DNA from: Gemmatimonadaceae bacterium
GTDB lineage: Bacteria > Gemmatimonadota > Gemmatimonadetes > Gemmatimonadales > Gemmatimonadaceae
Assembly (NCBI GenBank): GCA_020846935.1
Contig: JADLCY010000015.1
Coordinates: 202,402 to 266,401, forward strand
DNA length: 64,000 nucleotides
Direction: 5' to 3'
Shown here one piece after another: positions 9,829 through 18,763 of the stretch. Position numbers and translations under genes: made by a program. The notes under the pieces are model-generated. The model was not told where the DNA came from and made no database searches. It saw nothing but the letters and a program-made list of their open reading frames with translations. How positions within the stretch are numbered: position 1 is the stretch's first letter; every line of letters starts with the position of its first letter.

Positions 9829-10926
9829 ATGGCCGCGCGACGCCTGGTCGTGGCGGCGCTTGCGTGCGTCTGCGCCTGCGACCGCGGGGACTCGACGATC
9901 CACATCGGCGCCGCCGGGAACTGGCGGGAATCGTACGGCGTGATGGGCAAGCGTGGCATCGACCTCGCCACCGAGGAGATCAATGCGCAGGGCGGCGTCC
10001 GCGGGCGCCAGCTGAGCGTGATCGCCGAAGAGGACAGCAGCGATGGATCGCGCGCGGTGCGCGTCGCGTCCCGGTTCCTGGCCGACCCGTCCATCGTCGG
10101 AGTGATCGGGCATCTCGAGTCCGGTACCATGGTGGCTGCCGCGTCGGTCTACGATCAGGGACTGCCCGCGATTTCCAGCACGGCCACGAGCCCCTCGCTG
10201 TCAGGCATCTCGCCGTGGGTGTTTCGCGTCATCTCGTCCGACTCCATGAACGGCCGCGACATCGCCGCGCACGCACGACGCGCAGGCCTGCAACGCGCGG
10301 CGGTGCTGTACGAAAACAACTCCTACGGACGCGGGCTCTCCGATGCCTTCGCCCGGCACTTCGCCGGTGAAGTGGTGGCGAGCGACCCGATCGCTTCGGA
10401 CTCGACTTCTGACCTCGAGCCGACGATCGCATGGCTTCGCCGCATGCGGCCCGACGTGGTCTTCGTCGCCGGAACCGCCGCGTCAGGCATCGCGGTGTTG
10501 CGCGAGGCCAGGCGACAGGGCCTTGCGGCGTCGTTCATGGGCGGCGACGGATGGAGCGGCGTGGTCTCGTCAGGCAGCCTCGCCGAGGGTGTGCTCGTGG
10601 CCACGCCGTTCGCGGTCGGAGACCCACGGGAAGAGGTGCGACGCTTCGCGCAGGCCTTCCGCCAGCGGTTCGGCGTCGATCCCGACCAGAACGCCGCTCT
10701 GGCCTACGACGCCACGCGACTGCTGGCCCGTGCGATCGAAGAGGCCGGCGCCTCGCGTCAGGCCGTGCGCGACTGGCTGGCCAACTCGCTCTCGGGTGCG
10801 CCGTACCAGGGCGTGACCGGATCGATCCAGTTCACGCCGTCCGGCGACGTGGTCGGCAAGAGCTTCGTGATCACGCGGATCCGGAACGGCGGCTTCCACG
10901 TGGAGGGCTCGGCGCGTGGCAGCTGA
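9829..10926 (+). CDS. LivK-like periplasmic binding lipoprotein (Peripla_BP_6)
   Basis: A 365-residue type-I periplasmic binding protein of the branched-chain amino acid/amide family. The ATG at 9829 gives [13 protein letters not shown], a short lipoprotein signal with Cys13 (further Cys at 15 and 17); in-frame GTG codons further upstream are alternatives. Typical segments: [55 protein letters not shown] and [18 protein letters not shown]. Its last 11 bases overlap the start of a chemoreceptor gene. It therefore probably acts as the ligand-sensing partner of that receptor rather than as part of an importer, since no transporter genes adjoin it. Confidence 0.88.
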   Translation: MAARRLVVAALACVCACDRGDSTIHIGAAGNWRESYGVMGKRGIDLATEEINAQGGVRGRQLSVIAEEDSSDGSRAVRVASRFLADPSIVGVIGHLESGTMVAAASVYDQGLPAISSTATSPSLSGISPWVFRVISSDSMNGRDIAAHARRAGLQRAAVLYENNSYGRGLSDAFARHFAGEVVASDPIASDSTSDLEPTIAWLRRMRPDVVFVAGTAASGIAVLREARRQGLAASFMGGDGWSGVVSSGSLAEGVLVATPFAVGDPREEVRRFAQAFRQRFGVDPDQNAALAYDATRLLARAIEEAGASRQAVRDWLANSLSGAPYQGVTGSIQFTPSGDVVGKSFVITRIRNGGFHVEGSARGS

Positions 10927-12637
10927 ATCCGCGGCCGCACTCGTCAGGCTCGGGAGCCTTCGGCAACGGCTCTTTGCCGGCTTCGGGCTGCTGACCCTCC
11001 TCTTCGTGCTCGCCGGACTGGCCGCGCGCGCCGCCGTGGGACGCATGTCCGACGTGATCGGCGAGACGCTCGCGTCCGTGCAGGCGGACGCGCAGCTCTC
11101 CTCGCGATTGTCCGCGTCGGTCACGCAGGAGCTGGCGGCCGCCGATCGCTACCTCGTCTCCCGCGACACGGCGGACCTGACGGCGTTCCGTCGATCCGGA
11201 GCCGCCGCGCACCGCGCGCAACGCAGCATGGCGCTGCAGCTCGCCACATCACGCGATGAGGCCGCGCTGATCGCCGCGATCGACCAGCAACTGTCGACCG
11301 TCGAGGTGCGGTATGCGCGCGCACATCGACTGGCCGACCTCGAGCGTCCGGCGGAGGCCATGCGCGAGGCCGCGCTCGCCCGACGTGGCATCGAGGAGCT
11401 GACGCGCGATGTGCAGTCGCTCGATGCGCTCAAGACCACCAGCGTGGAGTCGGCGTCGCGCTCGCTGCGCCGACAGGCCGACCAGCGGACGCTGTGGGTG
11501 CTCGTGATCATGGGCGTGGCATCCGTGCTGGGACTCGTGGTCGTGTTCACGACGGTGAGCTGGGTGACGCGACCGATGCGGCGTCTGGCGTCGCAGGCGC
11601 GCGCGTTGAGCAGCGGGGACTTCGCCCCGCAGTCGCACGACGACCTGCCGCTCGAGTTTCGCGGTCTGGCCGACGCGCTCAACGGCGCCGCGTCGTCCCT
11701 GGCCCGCGTGGTGAACGTGACATCCATGACCGCCGACGACGTCTCGGGCTCGGCCCGCGAACTCGCCAACGTGTCCGAGCAGATCTCCGCGTCCGCGAGC
11801 CAGATGGCCGCGTCGATGAGTGACATCTCGTCGAGCGCCGACAGCCAGGTGCGACAACTGCGCGCCGTCGACGAAGCGTTGCGCGCCATCCAGGACAATG
11901 CCGTGGAAGTGCTGCGCGGCACGGATGAAGTGGGCGGACTCGCCGGCGAGATCGAACATTCGGCCCGCGCCAAACGCGCCGAGATCGAGCGCTCGCTCGG
12001 CATCCTCGTGATGGTGCGCAGCACCGTGGGTGAAGCGGCGGGCGAGGTGCAGGCGCTGCAGGGCACCGCGGACCACATCAACCGGCTCGTGGCGTCGGTC
12101 GGTCGGATCGCCGAGCAGACCGACCTCCTGGCGCTCAACGCGGCCATCGAGGCGGCCCGCGCGGGCGCGGCGGGGCGTGGGTTCGGCGTCGTCGCTGACG
12201 AAGTGCGCAAGCTCGCCGAGCAGGCGCAGGTCGCGGCCGATGACGTGACGCAACTGACCCGATTGGTGACCAACCGCGTGGCATCGACCACGCGCGCCAT
12301 GGAGCTCGGCGTGCAACAGGTGTCGGAGATCGAGGGCGTTTCCCGCGAGCTCGACTCGGCGCTCAACACGATCACGCTCGCCGCGACGCGCACGCGAGCA
12401 GCCGCCGGGGCCGCCGCGGACAAGGCTCGCGGCAATGCACAGTTTGTGGCCAGCGCCGCCCGGAGTGTGGAATCGGTCGCCCGTACCGCCGAGAGCTATG
12501 CCGCCGCCGCGCAGCAGGTCAGCGCGTCGACGCAGGAACAGAGCGCCGCGTGCGAGCAGATGAGCTCCGCCTCGACCCAGCTGCTCCAGGGCAGCGTCCA
12601 GTTGCGCGAACTCGTCGGGGGACTGGGCCGCAGCTGA
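10916..12637 (+). CDS. Methyl-accepting chemotaxis-type transducer
   Basis: A 573-residue membrane receptor that signals to a CheA/CheW kinase complex. The start is GTG, overlapping the preceding binding-protein gene by 11 bases (translational coupling). Layout: TM1 about residues 18-40, a periplasmic four-helix-type domain to about 190, TM2 about 193-216, HAMP ([21 protein letters not shown]), then a long coiled coil with the highly conserved tip [22 protein letters not shown]...[17 protein letters not shown] at about 397-437. No C-terminal CheR-tethering pentapeptide is seen. The coupling suggests that the upstream lipoprotein delivers ligand to this receptor's periplasmic domain. Confidence 0.92.
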   Translation: MAAESAAALVRLGSLRQRLFAGFGLLTLLFVLAGLAARAAVGRMSDVIGETLASVQADAQLSSRLSASVTQELAAADRYLVSRDTADLTAFRRSGAAAHRAQRSMALQLATSRDEAALIAAIDQQLSTVEVRYARAHRLADLERPAEAMREAALARRGIEELTRDVQSLDALKTTSVESASRSLRRQADQRTLWVLVIMGVASVLGLVVVFTTVSWVTRPMRRLASQARALSSGDFAPQSHDDLPLEFRGLADALNGAASSLARVVNVTSMTADDVSGSARELANVSEQISASASQMAASMSDISSSADSQVRQLRAVDEALRAIQDNAVEVLRGTDEVGGLAGEIEHSARAKRAEIERSLGILVMVRSTVGEAAGEVQALQGTADHINRLVASVGRIAEQTDLLALNAAIEAARAGAAGRGFGVVADEVRKLAEQAQVAADDVTQLTRLVTNRVASTTRAMELGVQQVSEIEGVSRELDSALNTITLAATRTRAAAGAAADKARGNAQFVASAARSVESVARTAESYAAAAQQVSASTQEQSAACEQMSSASTQLLQGSVQLRELVGGLGRS

Positions 12638-12663
12638 TGCTACGGCGCCCGAAGCGCGCCGAG

Positions 12664-12940
12664 GACCCGGCGCCACGATGGGCGACCGGCGGCGCAGCCG
12701 AAGATCGAGCGCCCCCATGGACGAACGTGGCGGCGAGCAGCGCAGGATCGAGCGCCCCCATCGGCGACCGTGACAGCGTAGCCGCGGAGGATCGAGAGCC
12801 CCAATGGGGGACCGTGACAGCGCCCCTATGGGCGGCCGCGGAAGCGAAGCGAAGGAGGATCCAGCACGCCAGCGGGTGACCGCGGCTGCGTTGCGGCTCA
12901 AGCCGGCGTCCCGATGCGCGACCGCGGCAGCGCAGCGCGC
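12664..12940. repeat. Degenerate ~43-bp tandem repeats
   Basis: The gap between the chemoreceptor and the convergent lipoprotein gene is filled with about six imperfect copies of a ~43-bp unit. The clearest copies start at 12703, 12746 and 12790 with GATCGAGCGCCCCCAT or near variants, followed by a GGCGACCGTGACAGCG-like block. Later copies (from about 12822 and 12858) are shorter or more diverged, and a partial copy precedes at 12664. All three frames are open for stretches, but no gene is recognised. It may be a decaying minisatellite in a terminator region. Confidence 0.65.
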
Positions 12941-12957
12941 GAACGCGCCGCGCGACG

Positions 12958-13758
12958 TTACCTCGGGCTTCGCCGGATCTGGCTCGACCCCCACTTGGTC
13001 GGATCGAAGATCTCGGGCGGCAGGAGGACGTTCACCTGCACGTTGAAGTACTCCTCCTTGAAGTACAGCCGCCCGTCGCGGTAGAAGTGCACATCGAACG
13101 CGACGGGGTACCCACCCACGTCCTGATAGCGATAGAACCGGATGTCGCTTACCACCGGTCGGGCGCCACGGGCATCGCGCTGGATCACTCGACGCACGAG
13201 CAGCGAATCGCGATCGATCCAGAACTGTGACGTCGTGGTGTCGCCGGGCCGCGCGCCCACCACCATCACCGGGCGCCCCTGCCAGGTGGACGAGTGCATC
13301 ATGGCCAGATCGAAGCCCAGCGAATCGAGCTGCAGAACGGTCGTGTCCACCGCCTGGCCGTACACATCGGCGATGAGAACGGCGAGCGGATTCCAGCCGC
13401 GCTGCGGCGCCTGCGGCTTGTTGTCGGTGAACGCGTGGATCCGTCCGCCCGCGTACAGCACGCCGCTTCGCGAGGTGAGCGGCAGGTAGTCGATGCGCAG
13501 GCGTCCGGGCACGGCGAGGTACTCGTTCCAGACGCCTTTGATCTCGCGCCCCGACTGGGAGATGTTCGTCGTGTTCTGGGAGAAGCTGAGCGTCGTGAAG
13601 AACTTCCCGGCATAGCGCGCGTGCATCGCGGCGATGACGCCTCGACCGTCGCTGATCGGGGCCGGTGTTGGCGCGGGCGCTTCCGCGGTGCGCGTCGATC
13701 TGGTGCAGGCGGTGGTCGCGAGCAGCAGTGCGACGGCGAAGCAGCGGAAGGGCAGCAT
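12958..13758 (-). CDS. Lipoprotein with a LolA-like fold (putative)
   Basis: A 266-residue lipoprotein; signal MLPFRCFAVALLLATTAC ends in lipobox TTAC. After a Pro/Ala-rich linker, the body alternates short strands (FTTLSFSQNT, EYLAVPGRLRIDYLP, VLYAGGRIHAF, FWIDRDSLLVRRVIQRD, VSDIRFYRYQDVGGYPVAFDVHFYRDGRLYFKEEYFNVQVN). This resembles the outer-membrane lipoprotein carrier/LolA-LolB fold found in several DUFs. A carrier or lipid-binding function is possible but not shown. It converges on the chemoreceptor gene and diverges from queC. Confidence 0.75.
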   Translation of the reverse strand: MLPFRCFAVALLLATTACTRSTRTAEAPAPTPAPISDGRGVIAAMHARYAGKFFTTLSFSQNTTNISQSGREIKGVWNEYLAVPGRLRIDYLPLTSRSGVLYAGGRIHAFTDNKPQAPQRGWNPLAVLIADVYGQAVDTTVLQLDSLGFDLAMMHSSTWQGRPVMVVGARPGDTTTSQFWIDRDSLLVRRVIQRDARGARPVVSDIRFYRYQDVGGYPVAFDVHFYRDGRLYFKEEYFNVQVNVLLPPEIFDPTKWGSSQIRRSPR

Positions 13759-13866
13759 CGGGCGGTGGGCAGGGCCTCAACGGCGGTAAACAACAGCGAG
13801 GGTCGCGACGCCCCATGAGGATTGCTGATTACCTTTGCCTCGACAATCCCCCCAACCGCACGGCCG

Positions 13867-14577
13867 GTGTCCCCCGAAGGTCCTGCCCTTGCCCCCTCAG
13901 CCGTCCTGCTGCTGAGCGGTGGCCTCGACTCCACCACCTTGCTCGCCCTCGCCCAGCACGAGGGTCGCCGCGTGTTTGCCCTTACGTTCCGGTACGGCCA
14001 GCGGCACGAGGGCGAGATCGAGGCCGCGCGGCGGATCGCGCGCGCAGGGGGAGTGGCCGATCACGCGGTCATCGACATCGACCTGCGGCGTTTCGGGGGC
14101 TCGGCGCTCACCACCGCCGTCGACGTGCCGAAGGACCGACCCCTGGACGACCCCTCGGCGGGCATTCCGATCACCTACGTCCCTGCGCGCAATACGATCT
14201 TCCTGTCGTTTGCGCTTGCGTGGGCGGAAGTCCTCGACGCCGGCGAGATCTGGATCGGCGTGAATGCGCTGGACTACAGCGGGTATCCCGACTGTCGCCC
14301 GGCGTACGTGGCGGCGTTCGAGACCATGGCGAACCTGGCGACGCGGGCCGGCGTCGAGGGCACGCGCCCGGTGAGGATCCGCGCGCCGCTCATCGAGCTC
14401 ACCAAGGCGCGCATCATCGCCCTTGGCACGTCGTTAGGCGTGGACTACGCGTCGACGACGAGCTGCTACGACCCCGCCCCCGACGGTGCGGCCTGCGGCC
14501 ATTGCGACGCCTGCCAGTTGCGCCGTCGCGGATTTGCCGAGGCCGGCGTGGCCGATCCTACCCGGTACAGCCCGTGA
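13867..14577 (+). CDS. queC: 7-cyano-7-deazaguanine synthase
   Basis: QueC converts 7-carboxy-7-deazaguanine to preQ0 using ATP and ammonia, a step in making queuosine for tRNA. About 236 residues. The ATP-pyrophosphatase P-loop SGGLDSTT lies at residues 17-24. [37 protein letters not shown] and [17 protein letters not shown] are conserved blocks, and the zinc site is formed by SCYDP and CGHCDAC near the C-terminus. The start is set at GTG 13867; TTG 13822 would add 15 residues. It is followed 7 bases later by queE. A TCG-TTA-GGC (Ser-Leu-Gly) octamer lies inside. Confidence 0.95.
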   Translation: MSPEGPALAPSAVLLLSGGLDSTTLLALAQHEGRRVFALTFRYGQRHEGEIEAARRIARAGGVADHAVIDIDLRRFGGSALTTAVDVPKDRPLDDPSAGIPITYVPARNTIFLSFALAWAEVLDAGEIWIGVNALDYSGYPDCRPAYVAAFETMANLATRAGVEGTRPVRIRAPLIELTKARIIALGTSLGVDYASTTSCYDPAPDGAACGHCDACQLRRRGFAEAGVADPTRYSP

Positions 14578-14584
14578 GGCCGCT

Positions 14585-15214
14585 ATGTACACGGTGAAGG
14601 AAGTGTTCTTCACGCTGCAGGGCGAGGGCGTGCATGCCGGGCGGCCGGCCGTGTTCTGCCGGTTCAGTGGGTGCAACCTTTGGAGCGGCCGAGAGAAGGA
14701 TCGCGCAAGCGCCGTCTGTTCCTTCTGCGACACCGACTTCGTCGGCGTCGGCCCGGATGGTGGACGATTCGATTCTGCCTCCGCACTCGCCGACGCCGTC
14801 AGGGCGTGCTGGCCGCAGGCATCGGGCGGGCGGCCCTACGTGGTGTGCACCGGTGGCGAGCCGCTGCTCCAACTCGATCGTGCCGCCGTGGACGCGCTGC
14901 ACGCGGCCGGCTTCGAGGTCGCCATCGAGACCAACGGCACGCTGCCGGCACCTGATGGCATCGACTGGATCTGCGTGAGCCCCAAGGCGGCAGCCCCGTT
15001 GAGTCTCACACGTGGCCACGAACTCAAGCTCGTGTTCCCTCAGGCGGACGCAGCGCCGGAACGATTCGAGCGGCTGGATTTTCGCCATTTTTCGCTGCAA
15101 CCCATGGACGGCCCCGACGTCGCCGCCAACACCCGCGCTGCGCTGGCGTATTGCCTCGCACACCCGCGGTGGCGACTCAGCCTGCAAACCCACAAGCTGC
15201 TCGGCATTCGCTAG
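14585..15214 (+). CDS. queE: 7-carboxy-7-deazaguanine synthase (radical SAM)
   Basis: QueE is the radical-SAM enzyme that makes 7-carboxy-7-deazaguanine from 6-carboxytetrahydropterin. The ATG at 14585 gives the canonical start MYTVKEVFFTLQGEGVHAGRPAVF, 209 residues in all. The 4Fe-4S ligands are Cys30, Cys45 and Cys48 in the long Cx14CxxC spacing used by one QueE subtype (FSGCNLWSG...VCSFCDTDF). TGGEPLLQLD and ETNGTLPAP are the usual SAM-binding segments. It sits 7 bases after queC in one operon. queD lies about 3 kb further on. Confidence 0.95.
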   Translation: MYTVKEVFFTLQGEGVHAGRPAVFCRFSGCNLWSGREKDRASAVCSFCDTDFVGVGPDGGRFDSASALADAVRACWPQASGGRPYVVCTGGEPLLQLDRAAVDALHAAGFEVAIETNGTLPAPDGIDWICVSPKAAAPLSLTRGHELKLVFPQADAAPERFERLDFRHFSLQPMDGPDVAANTRAALAYCLAHPRWRLSLQTHKLLGIR

Positions 15215-15474
15215 CCCGACGGCGCGATTCGAACACCTGGCGGTTCACGTGGCGTCCGGGCGGGCGCGTCACCCACCTCGACGGCCGTGAACGGTTCGGC
15301 GTGTTGAGTCCAGCGGCCGTGTGCGTCCCGCTTCGCGTCACGAGCATCGCTCCCGCCATGAACGTTCTCGAACGTGCTGAGCGACGCGTTCGCCGACACC
15401 GACGGCCCTGATCGTTCGCAGGGGCTTGTCGAAGCCGGAGTCCAGTTGAGCGACTACCCGACCTGAACCCGCCC

Positions 15475-15503
15475 TTGCATCCCGTCAACAGGGGCGGTAA
15501 AAT
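15475..15503 (+). promoter_or_regulatory. Promoter of the arsR/AHSA1 pair
   Basis: A -35 box TTGCAT (15475-15480) and a -10 box TAAAAT (15498-15503) are separated by exactly 17 bases. It is the best sigma-70-like promoter I can see in the window. Transcription would begin at about 15510-15512, only a few bases before the ATG at 15514, so the message would be leaderless or nearly so. Confidence 0.65.
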
Positions 15504-15504
15504 A

Positions 15505-15522
15505 CTGAACCATATGGTTCAG
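15505..15522. promoter_or_regulatory. ArsR-type operator palindrome over the start codon
   Basis: Perfect 18-bp palindrome CTGAACCATATGGTTCAG directly downstream of the -10 box. It contains the ATG (15514) of the regulator gene. ArsR-family repressors bind such palindromes, so binding here would block both the promoter and the initiation region. The palindrome is seen directly; autoregulation is inferred from the family. Confidence 0.75.
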
Positions 15523-15876
15523 CTTTCGCCGCACCTCGACGCTTCGTTCGCCGCGCTCTCGGACGCCACCCGCCGCGGCGTGCTCGAGCAACTCGGACGC
15601 GCCGACGCATCGATCACGGAGCTTGCCCGGACGTTCCACATGACCCTCACGGGCATGAAGAAGCACGTTGGCATCCTGGAGCACGCCGGGCTGGTCAGGA
15701 CGGAAAAGGTCGGGCGCGTGCGGACCTGCTCGCTCGGCCCGCGCCGCCTGCAGGAAGCGGCGGCATGGATCGAGGGGTACCGTCGGCTCTGGGACGCCCG
15801 CTTCGACGAGTTGGACCAGGTCATCGAGCAACTGCAACGACAGGAGAAGACCCATGGACGCAGAAACAGGGCATGA
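15514..15876 (+). CDS. ArsR-family transcriptional repressor
   Basis: A 120-residue winged-helix regulator of the ArsR family, of the subgroup paired with SRPBCC/AHSA1 proteins. The start ATG lies in the operator palindrome. The conserved opening is LDASFAALSDATRRGVLEQLG, followed by the recognition helix region ITELARTFHMTLTGMKKHVGILEHAGLV and the wing VRTEKVGRVRTCSLGP. No metal-binding CxC motif is seen, so it is unlikely to sense arsenic. It probably represses itself and the overlapping downstream gene. Confidence 0.93.
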   Translation: MVQLSPHLDASFAALSDATRRGVLEQLGRADASITELARTFHMTLTGMKKHVGILEHAGLVRTEKVGRVRTCSLGPRRLQEAAAWIEGYRRLWDARFDELDQVIEQLQRQEKTHGRRNRA

Positions 15877-16366
15877 GCCCGCACCCACGAGGAACCCCAC
15901 CACGGTGGAGCGGACCTCCGAGCGTGAGCTGGTCGTAACACGAACCTTCAACGCCCCGGCGCGCATCGTGTACGAAGCGTGGACCAGGGCGGAGCTGTTC
16001 AAACAGTGGTGGGCGCCGAAGTCGATGGGCATGTCCCTCCGTTCCTGCACGCTGGATGTGCGGGTGGGGGGCACGTATCGCCTCGAGTTCGCACCCGACG
16101 GAATGGCGTTCTTCGGCACGTACCTCGAAGTGATACCGCACGCGCGCCTCGTGTGGACCAATGAGGAAGGCGGTGAGGGCGGGCCGGTCACCACGGTGAC
16201 GTTCGAGGAACAGGGCGGCAGGACGCTGCTCGTCATGCACGAGCTGCATGCCTCGAAGGAAGCGCTCGACGCTGCCGGCAGCGGGGCCGCGGAGGTGACG
16301 GTCGAGACGTTTGCGCAGTTGGATGCGCTGCTCGGCTCCCTGAGCGCGGTCGTTGGAGGGTCGTGA
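15854..16366 (+). CDS. AHSA1/SRPBCC-domain protein
   Basis: A 170-residue START-like (SRPBCC) hydrophobic-cavity protein of the AHSA1 family. The start ATG has an AGGAG ribosome site 7 bases upstream inside the arsR gene, so the two genes overlap by 23 bases and are co-translated. Typical sequence: ELVVTRTFNAPARIVYEAWTRAELFKQWWAPK, then RVGGTYRLEFAPDGMAFFGTYLEV and HARLVWTNEE. The ligand is unknown. Pairs of ArsR and AHSA1 genes are widespread and assumed to respond to small organic molecules. Confidence 0.9.
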   Translation: MDAETGHEPAPTRNPTTVERTSERELVVTRTFNAPARIVYEAWTRAELFKQWWAPKSMGMSLRSCTLDVRVGGTYRLEFAPDGMAFFGTYLEVIPHARLVWTNEEGGEGGPVTTVTFEEQGGRTLLVMHELHASKEALDAAGSGAAEVTVETFAQLDALLGSLSAVVGGS

Positions 16367-16493
16367 AGTCGTCGATCTCGCGGGTTCCCTTGCGAGGAGG
16401 CAGGACGATGCACCAGCGACGTGGCCGACAGGGTGGGAGCCGTCGCACGATGCTCGACTGGAGCGGCGCCGCACGCGCGGCGCTGCTCGTCAC

Positions 16494-17077
16494 ATGATTC
16501 GCGACGTGCCCGCGGACGTGAAGTACGCGGTCCGCTCCTTCTCCAGGAGTCCGCGGTTCACGGGTGTCACTGCTCACGCTTGCGCTGGGGATCGGCAGCA
16601 GTTTGGGCGCTGGACAAGGACGTCCCGGTGGCCGACCCGAACACGCTCCAATCCTGGGTCACCGAGGCGATGTCTCAGACGCGGTTCCTCCTGACGCTCA
16701 CGACCACCTTCGCGGGCTTGGTGCAGGCGCTCGCGGCGCTCGGTCTCTACGGCGTGATTGCCTGGCCTGCCCGCCAGCGCACGCGTGAAATCGGTGTCCG
16801 TGTCGCACTCGGCGTCCATGCCGGGGAGATCCGCCGGTTGATACCGGGCCACGACCTGGTCGTGGCAGGGGTCGGCATCGCGTTGGGACTCGGCGCCTCT
16901 GTGGCGCTTACCCGGAGCATGGCGCGGTATCTGGTGGGCGTTGGTGCCACCGACCCCGTCACGTTCCTGCCGGCGCCGCTGGTGCTGCTCGCGATGGCGC
17001 TGGTGGCGTGCTGTCTGTCCGCGCGGCAAGCGGCGGGGATGGATCCGGTGCGGGCGTTGAGGGATGAGCGGAGGTAG
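16494..17077 (+). pseudogene. Broken ADOP/MacB-type ABC permease
   Basis: Remnants of an ABC permease of the ADOP/MacB (FtsX-like) family. The first ~25 codons from ATG 16494 (IRDVPADVKYAVRSFSRSPRFTG) match the family N-terminus. The frame then shifts (TLALGIGSS continues in another frame at about 16570), and about 600 codons are missing before the C-terminal FtsX domain resumes (DKDVPVADPNTLQSWV...GVIAWPARQRTREIGVRVALG...GMDPVRALRDE), ending at 17077. An intact relative is at 21845. The deletion and frameshift show that the gene is dead. Confidence 0.8.
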
Positions 17078-17141
17078 GGGGAGCAACCCGGGCCAGACAT
17101 CGAGGTCGCTTTGCCTGGCGTATGCACGCGCGAGACCTCCG

Positions 17142-17732
17142 TCAGCTGCCCAACCGAAGGCCGAACCAGCCAGCGAGACTCGGCGCGCCTCCGCCACCGC
17201 TGAGTACATCATACCGAAGGAGAAACCGAGGCCCGAATCCGCGAACGGCACCCGCACTCGCCGCCAGGCCAAACGTGCCGCGGCGCCCGTCGAACGAGTT
17301 GTAGCCAGCCACCGCTCCAACAGACAGCGCGGCGCGTGCATGGTATGCTCGCACGATGTGGGCGAGTACTGCCGCCTCCGCCGAAAAGCCGTCGGGCGCG
17401 CAACCGCCAGCGCACGCAAACGGCTGCACGCCGCGTGCAATTGAAAGGAGCGCGGTGCCTCGCGAAGACGAGAGTTCCAGGGCAGCGCCAAGCAGCAGCT
17501 GCCCGGCATTTGTCGCCCCGGACTCAACGTCACGTGGTCGCGGAAAACGCCCTGCACCCACAAAGGGCACGAAAGCGCCTGATGGTGATCGTGTGGACTG
17601 CGCCTGGACCGGTGCTGCGACCAACGTGATGAGAAGAACGCGGAGCAGAACGCTGGAAACCTCGGCGCGGATGGCAACGAGACGCCGGCGGCGTCGACCA
17701 CGCGGGTCTCGAAGAGAGCGCCCAGCGCGCAC
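17142..17732 (-). CDS. Small secreted or outer-membrane protein (hypothetical)
   Basis: A minus-strand frame with a good signal peptide, VLLRVLLITLVAAPVQAQ, followed by about 150 residues of alternating hydrophobic and glycine-rich segments (GAFVPFVGAGRF, LLLGAALELSS, AALSVGAVAGYNSFDGRRGTFGLAASAG, RFLLRYDVLSGGG, WFGLRLGS). These would suit a small beta-barrel. The GTG at 17732 is the nearest in-frame start, but it leaves a long basic N-terminal extension and no ribosome site is visible. The true start, or an upstream frameshift, is uncertain. It is not assigned to a family. Confidence 0.45.
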   Translation of the reverse strand: MRAGRSLRDPRGRRRRRLVAIRAEVSSVLLRVLLITLVAAPVQAQSTRSPSGAFVPFVGAGRFPRPRDVESGATNAGQLLLGAALELSSSRGTALLSIARGVQPFACAGGCAPDGFSAEAAVLAHIVRAYHARAALSVGAVAGYNSFDGRRGTFGLAASAGAVRGFGPRFLLRYDVLSGGGGAPSLAGWFGLRLGS

Positions 17733-18177
17733 CTCGTCGTCCAGGGGCCGTTCGGCCAATCCCTTCCGGCGCGAGGCTGCCCCGAAATTCAGAGCAAGTC
17801 CAACGCATTCGGCTGACCTGACCGCGCGCAGTCCAAGCGGGCCCTGGGCCTGAACTGCCGCCGGCTTCAAGGTGGCAGCATCACACGGCAGCTCCGTCAG
17901 CACGTGAGGTACGCTCATCACCATTCGTAGCTGTTCCGCCTCCGCTGTGGGCCACGCGAACAGAGCCGACCAGCTTGACCCGCCCGTGAGTTCCGGCCAC
18001 GGCCCGGGCGGGTCGGCCAGCCCTGCCCGCCCGTCTCCTCGCGCCCAACGCCAGCCATCACCACCGGTCGATCCGGCAAACCGCCCACTTTGTTTCAACC
18101 TTCTCCCTCCGGCAGATTCTGACTCTGGCCAACAGGGCCAACCACCACCCTGACGACACCACGCGAGCCAACCCGAC
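17733..18177. other. Intergenic stretch upstream of queD
   Basis: About 445 bases without a convincing gene. The minus-strand frame of the neighbouring secreted protein stays open through it, but the translation is low-complexity and lacks a start with a ribosome site. The segment lies between decayed or weak genes, which suggests an old insertion or deletion zone splitting queD from queC-queE. Confidence 0.35.
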
Positions 18178-18555
18178 GTGCGACTGTTCAAGGACTTCAC
18201 CTTCGAAGCCGCCCACCGGCTCCCCAACGTCCCGGCTGACCATAAGTGTGCCAGGCTGCACGGCCACTCCTTCCACGTGCGCGTGACGGTCGAGGGCGAC
18301 GTTGGCGACGCCTCGGGCTGGGTAATGGACTTCGCTGACCTCAAGGCCGTCTGCGCACCAGTGATCGATGCGCTCGACCATCGCTACCTGAACGATATCC
18401 CCGGACTCAGGAATCCAACGAGCGAGGTCATCTCCCTCTGGATCTGGGAGCGCCTCGCCGGTGCGCTACCGGCGCTTGCCGAGGTGGAGGTGCGCGAAAC
18501 CTGCACCACGGGATGCGCCTATCGTGGTCCAGAGACCCTCAGAGATCCCACCTGA
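18178..18555 (+). CDS. queD: 6-carboxy-5,6,7,8-tetrahydropterin synthase
   Basis: QueD makes 6-carboxytetrahydropterin from dihydroneopterin triphosphate, the substrate of the radical-SAM enzyme at 14585. 125 residues, GTG start. Zinc ligands His13 (FEAAHRLP), His28 and His30 (RLHGHSF) are present, as is the catalytic Cys24 in [21 protein letters not shown] and LDHRYLND are the other usual blocks, and the C-terminal [13 protein letters not shown] supplies the catalytic Glu. It belongs functionally with queC and queE but is 3 kb away. Confidence 0.94.
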   Translation: MRLFKDFTFEAAHRLPNVPADHKCARLHGHSFHVRVTVEGDVGDASGWVMDFADLKAVCAPVIDALDHRYLNDIPGLRNPTSEVISLWIWERLAGALPALAEVEVRETCTTGCAYRGPETLRDPT

Positions 18556-18763
18556 CGGCGCCGCACACGACGTCGGGGCGCGCCCCGACCGACCTGGCTG
18601 ACGTGAATGAACTCGGTCGAGCAGCAGACACAGAGGCCAGCCGCGACGGGGAATCACCTGACCGGACGGACAGCGCAAAGCCTGCGGCTGTGATCTGGGT
18701 GTACTCCCCTCCCGGGCAACCGACGCTAGGTTGACCACTCGAGTCCGCCCTGTACCCGAAAGG

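Noticed and set aside
11249..13816. Very long minus-strand open frame across the chemoreceptor and repeats
   Set aside because: It is the complement of a GC-rich coding gene. The translation is Arg/His/Ala-rich with no domain, and it would engulf the lipoprotein gene that has a proper signal peptide in another frame.
15220..15245. tRNA T-loop-like word GATTCGAAC
   Set aside because: No acceptor, D or anticodon arms can be built around it on either strand.
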